Source of the DNA: CAWUFC02 sp963921335
GTDB taxonomy: Bacteria; Pseudomonadota; Gammaproteobacteria; Pseudomonadales; Halieaceae
Length of the DNA: 64,000 nucleotides
Direction of reading: 5' to 3'
Assembly (NCBI GenBank): GCA_963921335.3
Contig: CAWUFC020000001.1
Span: 1,302,001 to 1,366,000, forward strand
This document shows, piece after piece, positions 25,532 to 33,417 of this stretch (positions are counted from its first letter, which is position 1; the number at the start of each line of letters is the position of its first letter). Both the position numbers and the translations under genes were made by a program. The notes beneath the pieces were generated by a model. That model did no database searches and was not told the DNA's origin. It saw only the letters and a program-made list of their open reading frames with translations.

Positions 25532-25557
25532 AAAAGGGGCCTGTGGGCCCCTTTTTT
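25532..25557 (+). terminator. Rho-independent terminator of the rpsO-pnp operon
   Basis: AAAAGGGGCC / GGCCCCTTTT with a TGTG loop and T-run. The A-rich left side means it can also act on the opposite strand, for the convergent TauD-family gene whose stop overlaps it. Confidence 0.92.
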
Positions 25558-26407
25558 ATGCCTGGGCGTTAATCCCGGTATAGGTCTCTTTCGTCGCCAA
25601 CGCTGATATGCGGTGCATCAGGCGGCGGCCGTCGTAGTCCACCAGAGCGTAGTGCTGAACAGCCTGCTGGTCCCAGATCAACAAGTCTCCCTCCTGCCAG
25701 CGATGGCGATAGGAAAACTCCGGTTTCTGCATATGCGCCAGTAGCATGTCCAGTAGATGTTTGGCTTCAAGCGGGTTGAGGCCCTCGATGAACCGCGTGT
25801 AGGTGGGATTTACCGTGAGCCACTTGCGACCGGAGTGAGGGTGGGTTTTTACCAGTGGGTGTGAACAGATCAGTCCTTTACTCAGCGCATCGCCCACCAT
25901 CTCTCCGAGGGGAATACCGCTGCGCCAGCCAAGCTCGTAGAGATGGCCATAGTCGAAAATAGCGCTGAGTCCTTCCACGAGGTCTTTGATGGGTTGGGAC
26001 AGACCCTCGTAGGCTGCTGCGGCGCTGATAAAGGCCGTGTCGCCGCCGTACTCGGGTATGCTCTTGGCGTGTAACAGGTTAACCAGGGGAGGGTGCTCCA
26101 GGAAGGTTTCGTCCGCGTGCCAGGAATCCGCCCGGTCGCCCTTATCGGAATCGATCACCGTAATAAAGGGCATCTCTTCGTGCACTCCGAACTAGTCTGT
26201 GGCCTGGTGTTCGAGTTCACCAAATCGTCTGGCCAGCCGTGCATGTTGTTCAGCGCTCATGTCAGTGGCGCCCAGGCTCACCACCTGGTGCTCAAACAGT
26301 GCCGCTGCTATCTGTTCGATCTTTTCGTCGCCAAAGGCGTCATCGAAGTGGATACCTTCAATGCGGGCGCCGAGCTTGCCGCCCAGGCGAGTGACTTTGC
26401 AGCTCAT
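25556..26407 (-). pseudogene. TauD/TfdA-family Fe(II)/2-oxoglutarate dioxygenase, interrupted by in-frame TAG
   Basis: The full frame would give 282 residues, close to the 283 of E. coli TauD. It is cut by one TAG at 26192-26194 after residue 71 (RRFGELEHQATD). The frame continues without shift, and downstream the iron ligands and 2-oxoglutarate site look intact (SWHADETFLE, then DGRRLMHRISA). The family hydroxylates taurine, alkyl sulfates or similar. A Tyr codon one base from TAG is the easiest ancestor. It may be a recent nonsense mutation or a base-call error. Its 3' end overlaps the pnp terminator; it is divergent from selA. Confidence 0.8.
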
Positions 26408-26505
26408 AGTCGTTTCCGTTTTAGTCTGTTATGTCCATTTAGTATAAGCTGATTGAAACCCGAAGGGACCACACCACTTGCCGACGATGTACTAGAATCT
26501 AGCGC

Positions 26506-27897
26506 ATGACAGAGACTAACCCCGATACAGACAATCCCCACCGCCGACTACCGTCCGTCGACGCGCTGATTCAAAATATGCCTGCAGAGTTGCAGCAGTA
26601 CGGCCATCCAGCCCTGCGCGACACACTGCGTGTACTGTTGAGCGAAGTGCGAGCAAAAATCAGCGCCGGTGATAGTCCTGACACCAGCGACACCGCGCTT
26701 CAGGATGAGGCCGCGATGCGCCTGGCGGCGAGCGACGAGGTCTCTCTCAAGCCGGTCATCAACCTGACCGGCACTGTGCTACACACCAATCTCGGCCGAG
26801 CCAGCCTGCCGCAGTCAGCGATAGACGCCGTCAATCTTGTGGCGGGTGTACCCAGTAATCTGGAGTTTGACCTCGCCAGCGGCGAGCGGGGTGACCGCGA
26901 GAGTCATGTTGAGGCGCTGATCTGTGAATTGACCGGGGCCGAGGCAGCCACTGTGGTGAATAACAACGCCGCAGCGGTTTTGCTCACGCTGAACACACTG
27001 GCGATGAACAAAGAAGTGCCGGTATCGCGCGGGGAGTTAGTGGAAATTGGTGGCAGCTTTCGTATACCCGAGGTGATGCAGCGTTCCAACTGCACCCTCG
27101 TTGAAATCGGCGCCACCAATCGCACACATCTGAAAGACTATCGCGCAGCGATCAACGATAACACCGCATTGTTGATGAAGGTGCACACCAGTAACTACGA
27201 GGTTCAGGGTTTTACCAAAGCCGTGCCTGAGGTGGAGTTGGCTGCACTGGCACAGGAACACCAGTTGCCTTTTGTGATTGATCTGGGCAGTGGCAATCTC
27301 ATCGACTTTGCGGGCCTCGGCTTACCTGATGAGCCGACGGCCTCAGCGGCGATTGCATCCGGTGCTGACGTGATTACCTTCAGTGGTGACAAGCTGCTGG
27401 GTGGACCACAGGCCGGCCTCATTGCCGGGCGCGCCGATTTGATCGCAGCGATCAAGAAGAACCCGCTAAAACGTGCCTTGCGCCTGGACAAGATGACGCT
27501 TGCAGCATTGGCCGAGGTGCTGAAACTGTATCGCCATCCAGAAAAACTGCTGCAGGAGCTGCCTACCCTGAGGCAATTGACTCGCCCTGAGCAGGATATC
27601 CGTGCGCAGGCCGAGCGCCTCAGCGGGCCACTCGGGTCCGCTCTGGTTGGGTTCCAGGTGAGCACGCAGGCGACTCACAGTCAGATAGGAAGTGGCTCAC
27701 TGCCTGTGGATACCCTGCCTAGTGTTGCGCTCGTGATTGCTGGCAGCGACGCGCAGGTACGCGAGCTGTCTGCGCGTATGCGCGAATTGCCTACTCCGGT
27801 TATTGGTCGTATACACAAGGGCGCTCTTTGGCTGGATTGTCGGTGCCTGGAGCAGGAATCGCTGTTTCTTGAGCAGCTCGCAAAGCTGCAGGCGTGA
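26506..27897 (+). CDS. selA: L-seryl-tRNA(Sec) selenium transferase
   Basis: A 463-residue PLP enzyme, the same length as E. coli SelA. It converts Ser-tRNA(Sec) to Sec-tRNA(Sec) with selenophosphate. Seen: the N-terminal RRLPSVDALI region, NLTGTVLHTNLGRASLP, NNNAAAVLLTLN and the PLP lysine in TFSGDKLLGGPQAG. The stop overlaps the selB GTG start (GTGA), so translation is coupled. A His-rich gene and tRNA-Sec follow; selenophosphate synthetase is not in the window. Confidence 0.96.
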   Translation: MTETNPDTDNPHRRLPSVDALIQNMPAELQQYGHPALRDTLRVLLSEVRAKISAGDSPDTSDTALQDEAAMRLAASDEVSLKPVINLTGTVLHTNLGRASLPQSAIDAVNLVAGVPSNLEFDLASGERGDRESHVEALICELTGAEAATVVNNNAAAVLLTLNTLAMNKEVPVSRGELVEIGGSFRIPEVMQRSNCTLVEIGATNRTHLKDYRAAINDNTALLMKVHTSNYEVQGFTKAVPEVELAALAQEHQLPFVIDLGSGNLIDFAGLGLPDEPTASAAIASGADVITFSGDKLLGGPQAGLIAGRADLIAAIKKNPLKRALRLDKMTLAALAEVLKLYRHPEKLLQELPTLRQLTRPEQDIRAQAERLSGPLGSALVGFQVSTQATHSQIGSGSLPVDTLPSVALVIAGSDAQVRELSARMRELPTPVIGRIHKGALWLDCRCLEQESLFLEQLAKLQA

Positions 27898-29660
27898 TTA
27901 TCGCAACGGCCGGGCATGTCGACCACGGCAAGACCTCGCTGGTGCGCAGCCTGACCGGTGTCGACACCGACCTCCTGGAGGAAGAAAAGCGGCGCGGTCT
28001 GTCTATTAACCTGGGCTACGCCTATTGGCCGCAGCCGGAGGGCGAGCCCATAGGTTTTATCGATGTTCCCGGTCATCAGCGCTTTGTGAACACCATGATT
28101 TCCGGCGTGAGCGGCATCGACCTGGGTATGCTGGTGGTGGCGGCGGATGACGGCCCTATGCCACAAACGCTGGAACACCTGGATGTGCTGCAACTGATGG
28201 GCGTCAAGCGCTATGTGCTGGTGGTAAGCAAGATCGATCGCGCCGATGAGGCGCGATGCGATGAGGTGGTGGGGGCTGTCGAGGCTTTGTTCGACAGCAG
28301 GGGCGTCGCACTGGATGCCACGCTGCGCCTGTCCAATACCACCGCCGAAGGTGTCGAGGGGCTATCGCAATACTTGCAGGAGTGTGCAGCGGGTTTGAAA
28401 CGAGAGCAGGGTGGTAGGCAGTTTCGCCTTTCCATTGATCGCTGCTTCAGCCTGAAAGGCGCTGGACTGGTGGTAACCGGAACGGCGATGGACGGACAGA
28501 TTGAAGTGGGGAATAGTCTGCATCTGCTGCCCCAGGACAAAACTGTGAAAGTCCGTAGCCTGCATGTGCAGGATCAGCCCGCTGACAGAGCGGTGGCGGG
28601 TGCCCGTTGCGCGATCAATATTAGCGGCGATGTCGAAAAAGACACGATTGCCAGGGGAGACTGGCTGCTTGCCTGCCACGCACTTCGGCCCAGTACGCGT
28701 TTTGATGCCGTTCTGCAGTTGTTGCCGCATGCCCCGTTTTCACTGAAACACCTGTCGCCACTGCGCGTTCATGTTGGCGCAAAACGTGTGCCTGGGCGGG
28801 TTTTCCTGCTCGATCGATCACAGCAGGACAACAGGCTACAACCGGGAAACCAGGGGTTTGCCCAGCTGATACTTGATGAGCCAATAGTTTGCGCTGTTGG
28901 GGATCACTTCCTGATCAGGGATGACAGTGAGTCTGTGACACTGGGTGGCGGCCGGGTGTTGGACCCTCATGCACCGCGCAGCGGCAAGGCTTCTGACGAC
29001 CGTAGACAATATCTGGCGATGCTGCAGAGCGGGGAAATCAGTTCCGCGGTCTCCACACTGCTGGAGCAGCAGGGCAAGTTGCCATTGCCCGAGTTGGCAG
29101 CGAACTGGAATCTGTCTCCCGACCAGCTCATCACCCTTATTGGAGATCGTTTTGACGAGCAGCATATCGACAATCAGCGTGTGCTGATATCGGCGCGGGC
29201 GCAGGCGAACGACGATGCCGAGCAGGCTAGCAGACAACGTAAAACACTGGCATTGAACCAGCGCTCAGATAAGCGCTGGCGTGGTATCGAGCAACTGCTG
29301 AAGTCTCGGGGTATGGATATTCCGCTGCGCTCCCAGTTGGTTGAGGAAACTGGCGAGGATGCGCGCAAGTTGCTGGCATCCCTGGGGCGTGCGGCTGGTG
29401 AGGGCAAGCTGATTGAGCTGAACAGTACTCGCTATGCCCTAGCAGAAACTGTGGCTGAGTTAGTGCAGATGGTTCTCGATATGACTGAGGTTGGTGAGTC
29501 TCTTACCGTGGTGAACTTCAAGAATCGCATGGGAACCGGTCGCAAAGTGGCTATCGAGGTGTTGGAGTATTTTGATAGTGTCGGCTTTACCCGTCGTTGC
29601 GATGATCACCGGGAAATAGTTGATCATTCTGTTCCGCAGCGGCTTTTTCGAGAACAGTAG
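27894..29660 (+). CDS. selB: Selenocysteine-specific elongation factor SelB
   Basis: A 588-residue GTPase that brings Sec-tRNA(Sec) to UGA codons next to a SECIS hairpin. The G domain (about 1-175) has AGHVDHGKTSLV, DVPGHQRF and SKIDRAD; EF-Tu-like domains II-III follow to about 360, and four winged-helix domains make up the mRNA-binding C-terminus (about 375-588). Start is GTG inside the selA stop. Length is a little below the 614 of E. coli. Confidence 0.95.
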   Translation: MIIATAGHVDHGKTSLVRSLTGVDTDLLEEEKRRGLSINLGYAYWPQPEGEPIGFIDVPGHQRFVNTMISGVSGIDLGMLVVAADDGPMPQTLEHLDVLQLMGVKRYVLVVSKIDRADEARCDEVVGAVEALFDSRGVALDATLRLSNTTAEGVEGLSQYLQECAAGLKREQGGRQFRLSIDRCFSLKGAGLVVTGTAMDGQIEVGNSLHLLPQDKTVKVRSLHVQDQPADRAVAGARCAINISGDVEKDTIARGDWLLACHALRPSTRFDAVLQLLPHAPFSLKHLSPLRVHVGAKRVPGRVFLLDRSQQDNRLQPGNQGFAQLILDEPIVCAVGDHFLIRDDSESVTLGGGRVLDPHAPRSGKASDDRRQYLAMLQSGEISSAVSTLLEQQGKLPLPELAANWNLSPDQLITLIGDRFDEQHIDNQRVLISARAQANDDAEQASRQRKTLALNQRSDKRWRGIEQLLKSRGMDIPLRSQLVEETGEDARKLLASLGRAAGEGKLIELNSTRYALAETVAELVQMVLDMTEVGESLTVVNFKNRMGTGRKVAIEVLEYFDSVGFTRRCDDHREIVDHSVPQRLFREQ

Positions 29661-29756
29661 TTTGTCGACCCAGCAATCTAAGTTAGCTCAGAGATTTTAC
29701 TACCCACAGACACTGTCCGAGTGGTCTATCTTTAATCACAAGAAAGGATATTTGCC

Positions 29757-29777
29757 GTGTTCCAACTAGTGATTTAG
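29757..29777 (+). other. Six-codon upstream ORF, an imperfect copy of the next gene's start
   Basis: GTG TTC CAA CTA GTG ATT TAG would encode MFQLVI, preceded by AAAGGA. It is in frame with and 36 bases before the next gene, which starts GTG TTC AAA CTA ATT GTT (MFKLIV). The two 12-base starts differ at one base. It may be a short leader ORF or a small duplication; translation is not proven. Confidence 0.35.
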
Positions 29778-29792
29778 AGGGAGAGTGCCATC

Positions 29793-31199
29793 GTGTTCAA
29801 ACTAATTGTTACTCCGTTAGTTCTAATTGGATTGTTTTGGTCAGCAGTGCTCAGTGCCGACCAATATCCTGCACGCACAGTGTTGCTGCACTTTCCCTGG
29901 ATTGAGGACTCGCCAGGCGGTAATCCTGTCGGTCAGTTAAACCCTAATCTGTTTTATATCTCGCATGCATTGGCCTGGGGGAGCCAGGCGGCTCCCAGGG
30001 TTTACGATTCCTATTTACGCGCGACCAATAACAAATACCCCCAGTTTGACCTCCCACAGGTGGACAGGCGCGACGAACACAAGCACTCAAAGGGACATCT
30101 TCACAATTACACCAGTGAGGCCCCATCGGGAAAAACTTCAGTTGATAAGGATGATGCTGGGAATTTCTCACAAGGCGCGCATCCTGCGCATAAACACGGG
30201 GGTCAAACCGATTACCAGAGCGCCAGGTTGCACAATGTTGATCCTGCCACTGAAAGGCAACAGCAGACAGATCCTGAACACTTTGAAGTTAATGCTTACT
30301 ACGTGCCTTCGGATCAACCTATACCGAAGGGCACTGTTGTTTTCTATTCCTGGTTCATAGATGATCGTCGGGCAGCAGAGCTGAATAGTGCTGGCTGGAT
30401 AATCGCCAATCGAGACCCGATACCTATCTCTAAGGATGCACCTGACCCAGTATGGGATCATGCCTATTTGAAAATATCTGCGTGCGTCCCCGAAACTAAT
30501 CGCCAGGGTCGTCGTTATCATGATCACTTCGAGAGTCCACATGGACATGCTGTAGCGACTATCGATGCGCCCCTCCAGACTTCGAGTGCTAAGGGTGACC
30601 CAGGGCATGATCTCAACGCTACCAATGAAAAGCACACGGACCACATTGATAAATACGTGCAGTTATCTGATGGCCTTATGTTCCCGCATCCACCCGGTCT
30701 GAATAACGGCGACCCGCTTTCAATGCAGGTATATCCATTGGTGGCTGCGCGTGATGACGCGTCCTGGATTCACGGCATGATTATTCCGTTCCGGCCTCAG
30801 GACTCGAATTATCAAGATCGACCGCGACATTTCCACCCCTGGCCTGTCCAAGCCATCAGTGACTCGTATCTGTATTTTCCAGAATATTCAGATATTGATC
30901 CCGCTGTGTGGCCAACGCCGGAGAATGACCTTTTGATGCCGCCAGTCTGGGGGCAAGAACGGCATAAGCATGAGTTTGAACATCGCCATTCAATTTCGAT
31001 TGGCCGCGAGTACACTAAGCACAACTTCCAAGGCCCTGACAAAGACGACGATGATAACAACGAGACCTTTGCTGAGGCAGATCATAGCCACGATGCCACG
31101 GTGACACGTCGGCTTTGGTCTAGCGCGCGAGAAAATCATCTTAAACATAGCCTGATGCGCTTTATTCGCTATCAAGATCCCAACGCCATAGTGCCTTGA
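29793..31199 (+). CDS. His-rich secreted protein of unknown function in the sel locus
   Basis: A 468-residue protein with a signal peptide (about 1-22, ending FWSAVLSA) and no further membrane span. The mature part is very rich in His, Asp and Pro: clusters such as HKHSKGHLHNY, HPAHKHGG, HDHFESPHGHA, HKHEFEHRH and ADHSHDATV could bind metal ions. No cysteine motif beyond an isolated Cys and no in-frame TGA is present, so it is not a selenoprotein itself. I do not recognise a family. It lies between selB and tRNA-Sec on the same strand. GTG start with GGGAGAG upstream. Base composition is more AT-rich than the neighbours, suggesting separate history. Confidence 0.75.
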   Translation: MFKLIVTPLVLIGLFWSAVLSADQYPARTVLLHFPWIEDSPGGNPVGQLNPNLFYISHALAWGSQAAPRVYDSYLRATNNKYPQFDLPQVDRRDEHKHSKGHLHNYTSEAPSGKTSVDKDDAGNFSQGAHPAHKHGGQTDYQSARLHNVDPATERQQQTDPEHFEVNAYYVPSDQPIPKGTVVFYSWFIDDRRAAELNSAGWIIANRDPIPISKDAPDPVWDHAYLKISACVPETNRQGRRYHDHFESPHGHAVATIDAPLQTSSAKGDPGHDLNATNEKHTDHIDKYVQLSDGLMFPHPPGLNNGDPLSMQVYPLVAARDDASWIHGMIIPFRPQDSNYQDRPRHFHPWPVQAISDSYLYFPEYSDIDPAVWPTPENDLLMPPVWGQERHKHEFEHRHSISIGREYTKHNFQGPDKDDDDNNETFAEADHSHDATVTRRLWSSARENHLKHSLMRFIRYQDPNAIVP

Positions 31200-31473
31200 G
31201 GTGATTTGGCTGTATTAACCTCGTTGTTTTGAAATTTCATTTGTGTAGGCCTCTTTGCAGCTAAGGCATGATAATTTTGTATATGCTGATTTGTTGGGCT
31301 CGAGCAAGTAGCCCATCGTGGTGGTACGCTTTTGTGGCGGACTAGGTACATAAGACTTTGAGTACGACAAAATAATACGAGAACCACCGCACTCGCCGTG
31401 TGGCCCTTGCAGGGCATGGAATAGCAACTGCAGAGCTACAACTGAGACAGCTAAGCGTCTAGACTTGGGTCAC

Positions 31474-31567
31474 GGAAGAGCGATGTCCCCGGTGGGGCGC
31501 CTGGTCTTCAAAACCAGTGAGGTGCTGTAAAGGTGCCTGGTGGGTTCGACTCCTACCTCTTCCGCCA
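31474..31567 (+). tRNA. selC: tRNA-Sec (anticodon TCA)
   Basis: A 94-base gene with encoded CCA. The anticodon stem CTGGT/ACCAG holds CTTCAAA (anticodon TCA); the D stem is six pairs (TGTCCC/GGGGCG) with a 4-base loop, as in bacterial tRNA-Sec, and a long variable arm AGGTGC/GTGCCT is present. The acceptor GGAAGAG pairs with CTCTTCC and the T stem GTGGG with CCTAC. The 3' strand is one base shorter than in E. coli, giving 12 stacked pairs (7+5, or 8+4 with a C-C mismatch) instead of 13. Confidence 0.95.
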
Positions 31568-31571
31568 CTTT

Positions 31572-32042
31572 TTACCCATCGAGATGCAGCTTCATTTCTA
31601 CCTTATTGGCGGTAAAACCCAGCTTTTCGTAGGCACGAATGGCACCAGCGTTCATCGAGTAAACGTCCAGGTAGAAATCGCTGATACCCTGCTGCTGGCA
31701 CCAGCTCAATAGTCTGCCCATCAACTGTTGGTTGATGCCTTTGCCCCGGTGGTCGGGTGACACGTACATAAAGCCCAGATAGCCGTGTTGTTCATGCGTG
31801 AACGCTTGTTTTGATGCCTCTATTCTCGCGTAGCCACTAGCAATGAGCTCGCCCTGATACTCGGCCACCAGCAGGCAAGCGTGTTCGCTACTTATCAGCG
31901 TGTTCAGGTCATAGTAAATGACATCCTTGTCCTTGATCGCTGAGTTGAACGGGCGTTCTGCCTCAACGACGCCCTGTTCCAACTGGCGCAAAGCCGGAAT
32001 GTCACCGGAAAGGGCCTCGCGATAACTGATCTGCTCAGCCAT
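31572..32042 (-). CDS. GNAT-family N-acetyltransferase
   Basis: A 156-residue GNAT protein. Motif A reads GFMYVSPDHRGKGINQQLM with the acetyl-CoA pyrophosphate loop, and motif B has FYLDVYSMNAGAIRAYEKLGF. The substrate is unknown. ATG 32042 is chosen; the longer open frame upstream is a shadow of the next gene. Its stop is four bases after the tRNA-Sec CCA on the opposite strand, and it overlaps the DUF4188 gene by eight bases, suggesting an operon. Confidence 0.9.
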   Translation of the reverse strand: MAEQISYREALSGDIPALRQLEQGVVEAERPFNSAIKDKDVIYYDLNTLISSEHACLLVAEYQGELIASGYARIEASKQAFTHEQHGYLGFMYVSPDHRGKGINQQLMGRLLSWCQQQGISDFYLDVYSMNAGAIRAYEKLGFTANKVEMKLHLDG

Positions 32043-32505
32043 TGAGCCGCTCACGGGCGGATTCCCGTTTACCATCTGCAGGCACATGCTCGCCCAGCAT
32101 CGCCAAACCGAATCTCGGCATATTGTTATACACGCACTCGTAGTCACCTTTGCGGGAGCGGTAGGTTTCATGCCAGATACCAACATCGCCGTTGGAGCCA
32201 ATCTGCTTACTAAAAGCCGCCCAGGCCGGCAGGTGCTGGAAGGTCTTGCCTTTGGCATAGGCCTCAAGCTGCTCGAAGGAACGCCAGCACTGAACCATCA
32301 TGGTGGTGCGCCCAACCCAGTTATCGTGATGCACAAAGCCCAGCTCGGGGTTGTCGTAGAGTTCGGCCAGCATGCGGAACATCGACTGGAACACTGGCAA
32401 CCACTGGTGCACCTTCCACAGTTTGTTGAAGCGCATTCCAATCAGGAAGACGGCGAATTCGCCGTCGACATCGGCGGTCATCCTACGTTGAATCAGCTCA
32501 GCCAT
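32035..32505 (-). CDS. DUF4188-family protein
   Basis: A 156-residue soluble protein. MNRLWKVH-like FNKLWKVHQWLPVF, NWVGRTTMMVQCWRSFEQLE, HLPAWAAF, GDVGIWHETY and NNMPRFGL are typical of DUF4188, a dimeric alpha/beta barrel-like family sometimes labelled monooxygenase-like. The role is unknown. It overlaps the downstream acetyltransferase by eight bases and follows the GFA-domain gene by 32, so all three may be cotranscribed. Confidence 0.8.
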   Translation of the reverse strand: MAELIQRRMTADVDGEFAVFLIGMRFNKLWKVHQWLPVFQSMFRMLAELYDNPELGFVHHDNWVGRTTMMVQCWRSFEQLEAYAKGKTFQHLPAWAAFSKQIGSNGDVGIWHETYRSRKGDYECVYNNMPRFGLAMLGEHVPADGKRESARERLNG

Positions 32506-32537
32506 TCCCTCTATTCCTCGATAAGACCTGCTTGTAG

Positions 32538-32942
32538 TTATGGGCCTGAAAAAGCCTCCGGGTGCTGCTTTCCCTTGTCGCTGATGTGATCCCATGGGGC
32601 TTTGGAATCCACCCAAATATGGTGCGCCACCTTTAGCTGTTCTGCGCCGTCGCTGATTAGGCCGACTGGGATATACATGCGTTCGTCGTCATTTTTACCG
32701 GGCAGGCTCGAGCCACACTGCGAGCAAAAGCTGTTCTCCCAGTCATGGCGAGGCTTGCGCCAGGTGTGTATCAGGCTGCGGTTTCCCAGCCAACGGAAGT
32801 GCTCATTCTCAATCACAATGACAGCCATGCCATTGGTGCCGCTAGAGCGTCTGCAAATGGAGCAGTGACAGATATAGACGTCGCTGACTGTGTCACCAAT
32901 TTCAAAGCTGACCTGGCCACAGTTACATTCGCCTTTCATCAT
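32538..32942 (-). CDS. GFA / CENP-V domain zinc protein
   Basis: A 134-residue protein of the GFA (glutathione-dependent formaldehyde-activating enzyme-like) family. The zinc-binding cysteines are in CNCGQVSFEI, CHCSICRRSSG and FCSQCGSS. Many members have no proven activity; formaldehyde handling is only a name-based idea. Starts at one of two adjacent ATG codons (32942 or 32939) with GGGA upstream. Confidence 0.85.
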   Translation of the reverse strand: MMKGECNCGQVSFEIGDTVSDVYICHCSICRRSSGTNGMAVIVIENEHFRWLGNRSLIHTWRKPRHDWENSFCSQCGSSLPGKNDDERMYIPVGLISDGAEQLKVAHHIWVDSKAPWDHISDKGKQHPEAFSGP

Positions 32943-32966
32943 GTCTTGATCCCTTCTTATATCGCC

Positions 32967-33353
32967 TTAACTGACTTTGTCCCCGCCGCGCCGCAACAGG
33001 TAAACGGCGAGGCATCCGAATGCCAATTCCGCAATCAGGTAGATATACATGATTGTATTGGGCGAACCATCGATCAGCATGCCCAACAGTCGACCTGTCG
33101 CCATGGCCAGCAAAATCAGCGCGGTCGACAGCAAGCCAACCGATATCAGTTCAGCCTTGCTGCCCAGTACAAACAGTATGATTCCTACTGCCACTGACAT
33201 ACCGCCGTAGGTCGCCCTGACGTCTATCATGGCTGAGCTGCTTCCCGGGCTGGCATCGGTCACCAGCAGGGACAGTTGTTCGGGCAGGAGGGTGAAAGCT
33301 GCCCCGTAAAGCAGAAAGAACAGTCCCGTAGCGTAAACAAGCAGTTTGCTCAT
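32967..33353 (-). CDS. DUF4345-like four-helix membrane protein
   Basis: A 128-residue inner membrane protein with about four hydrophobic segments (residues 5-25, 45-65, 70-90, 100-120). The stretch ATYGGMSVAVGIILF fits DUF4345-type proteins. Function unknown. It precedes the GFA gene on the same strand with 24 bases between. Confidence 0.65.
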   Translation of the reverse strand: MSKLLVYATGLFFLLYGAAFTLLPEQLSLLVTDASPGSSSAMIDVRATYGGMSVAVGIILFVLGSKAELISVGLLSTALILLAMATGRLLGMLIDGSPNTIMYIYLIAELAFGCLAVYLLRRGGDKVS

Positions 33354-33417
33354 GAATTCCCCCCCTGATTGGTATCTAGCAGTAAAACTCCATGTACAGC
33401 CTGACGGTCCCTAATCG

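Noticed and set aside
26192..26194. Possibility that the amber codons encode selenocysteine or pyrrolysine
   Set aside because: Selenocysteine uses TGA, not TAG; no pyl genes are seen, and TAG ends many genes in the window normally.
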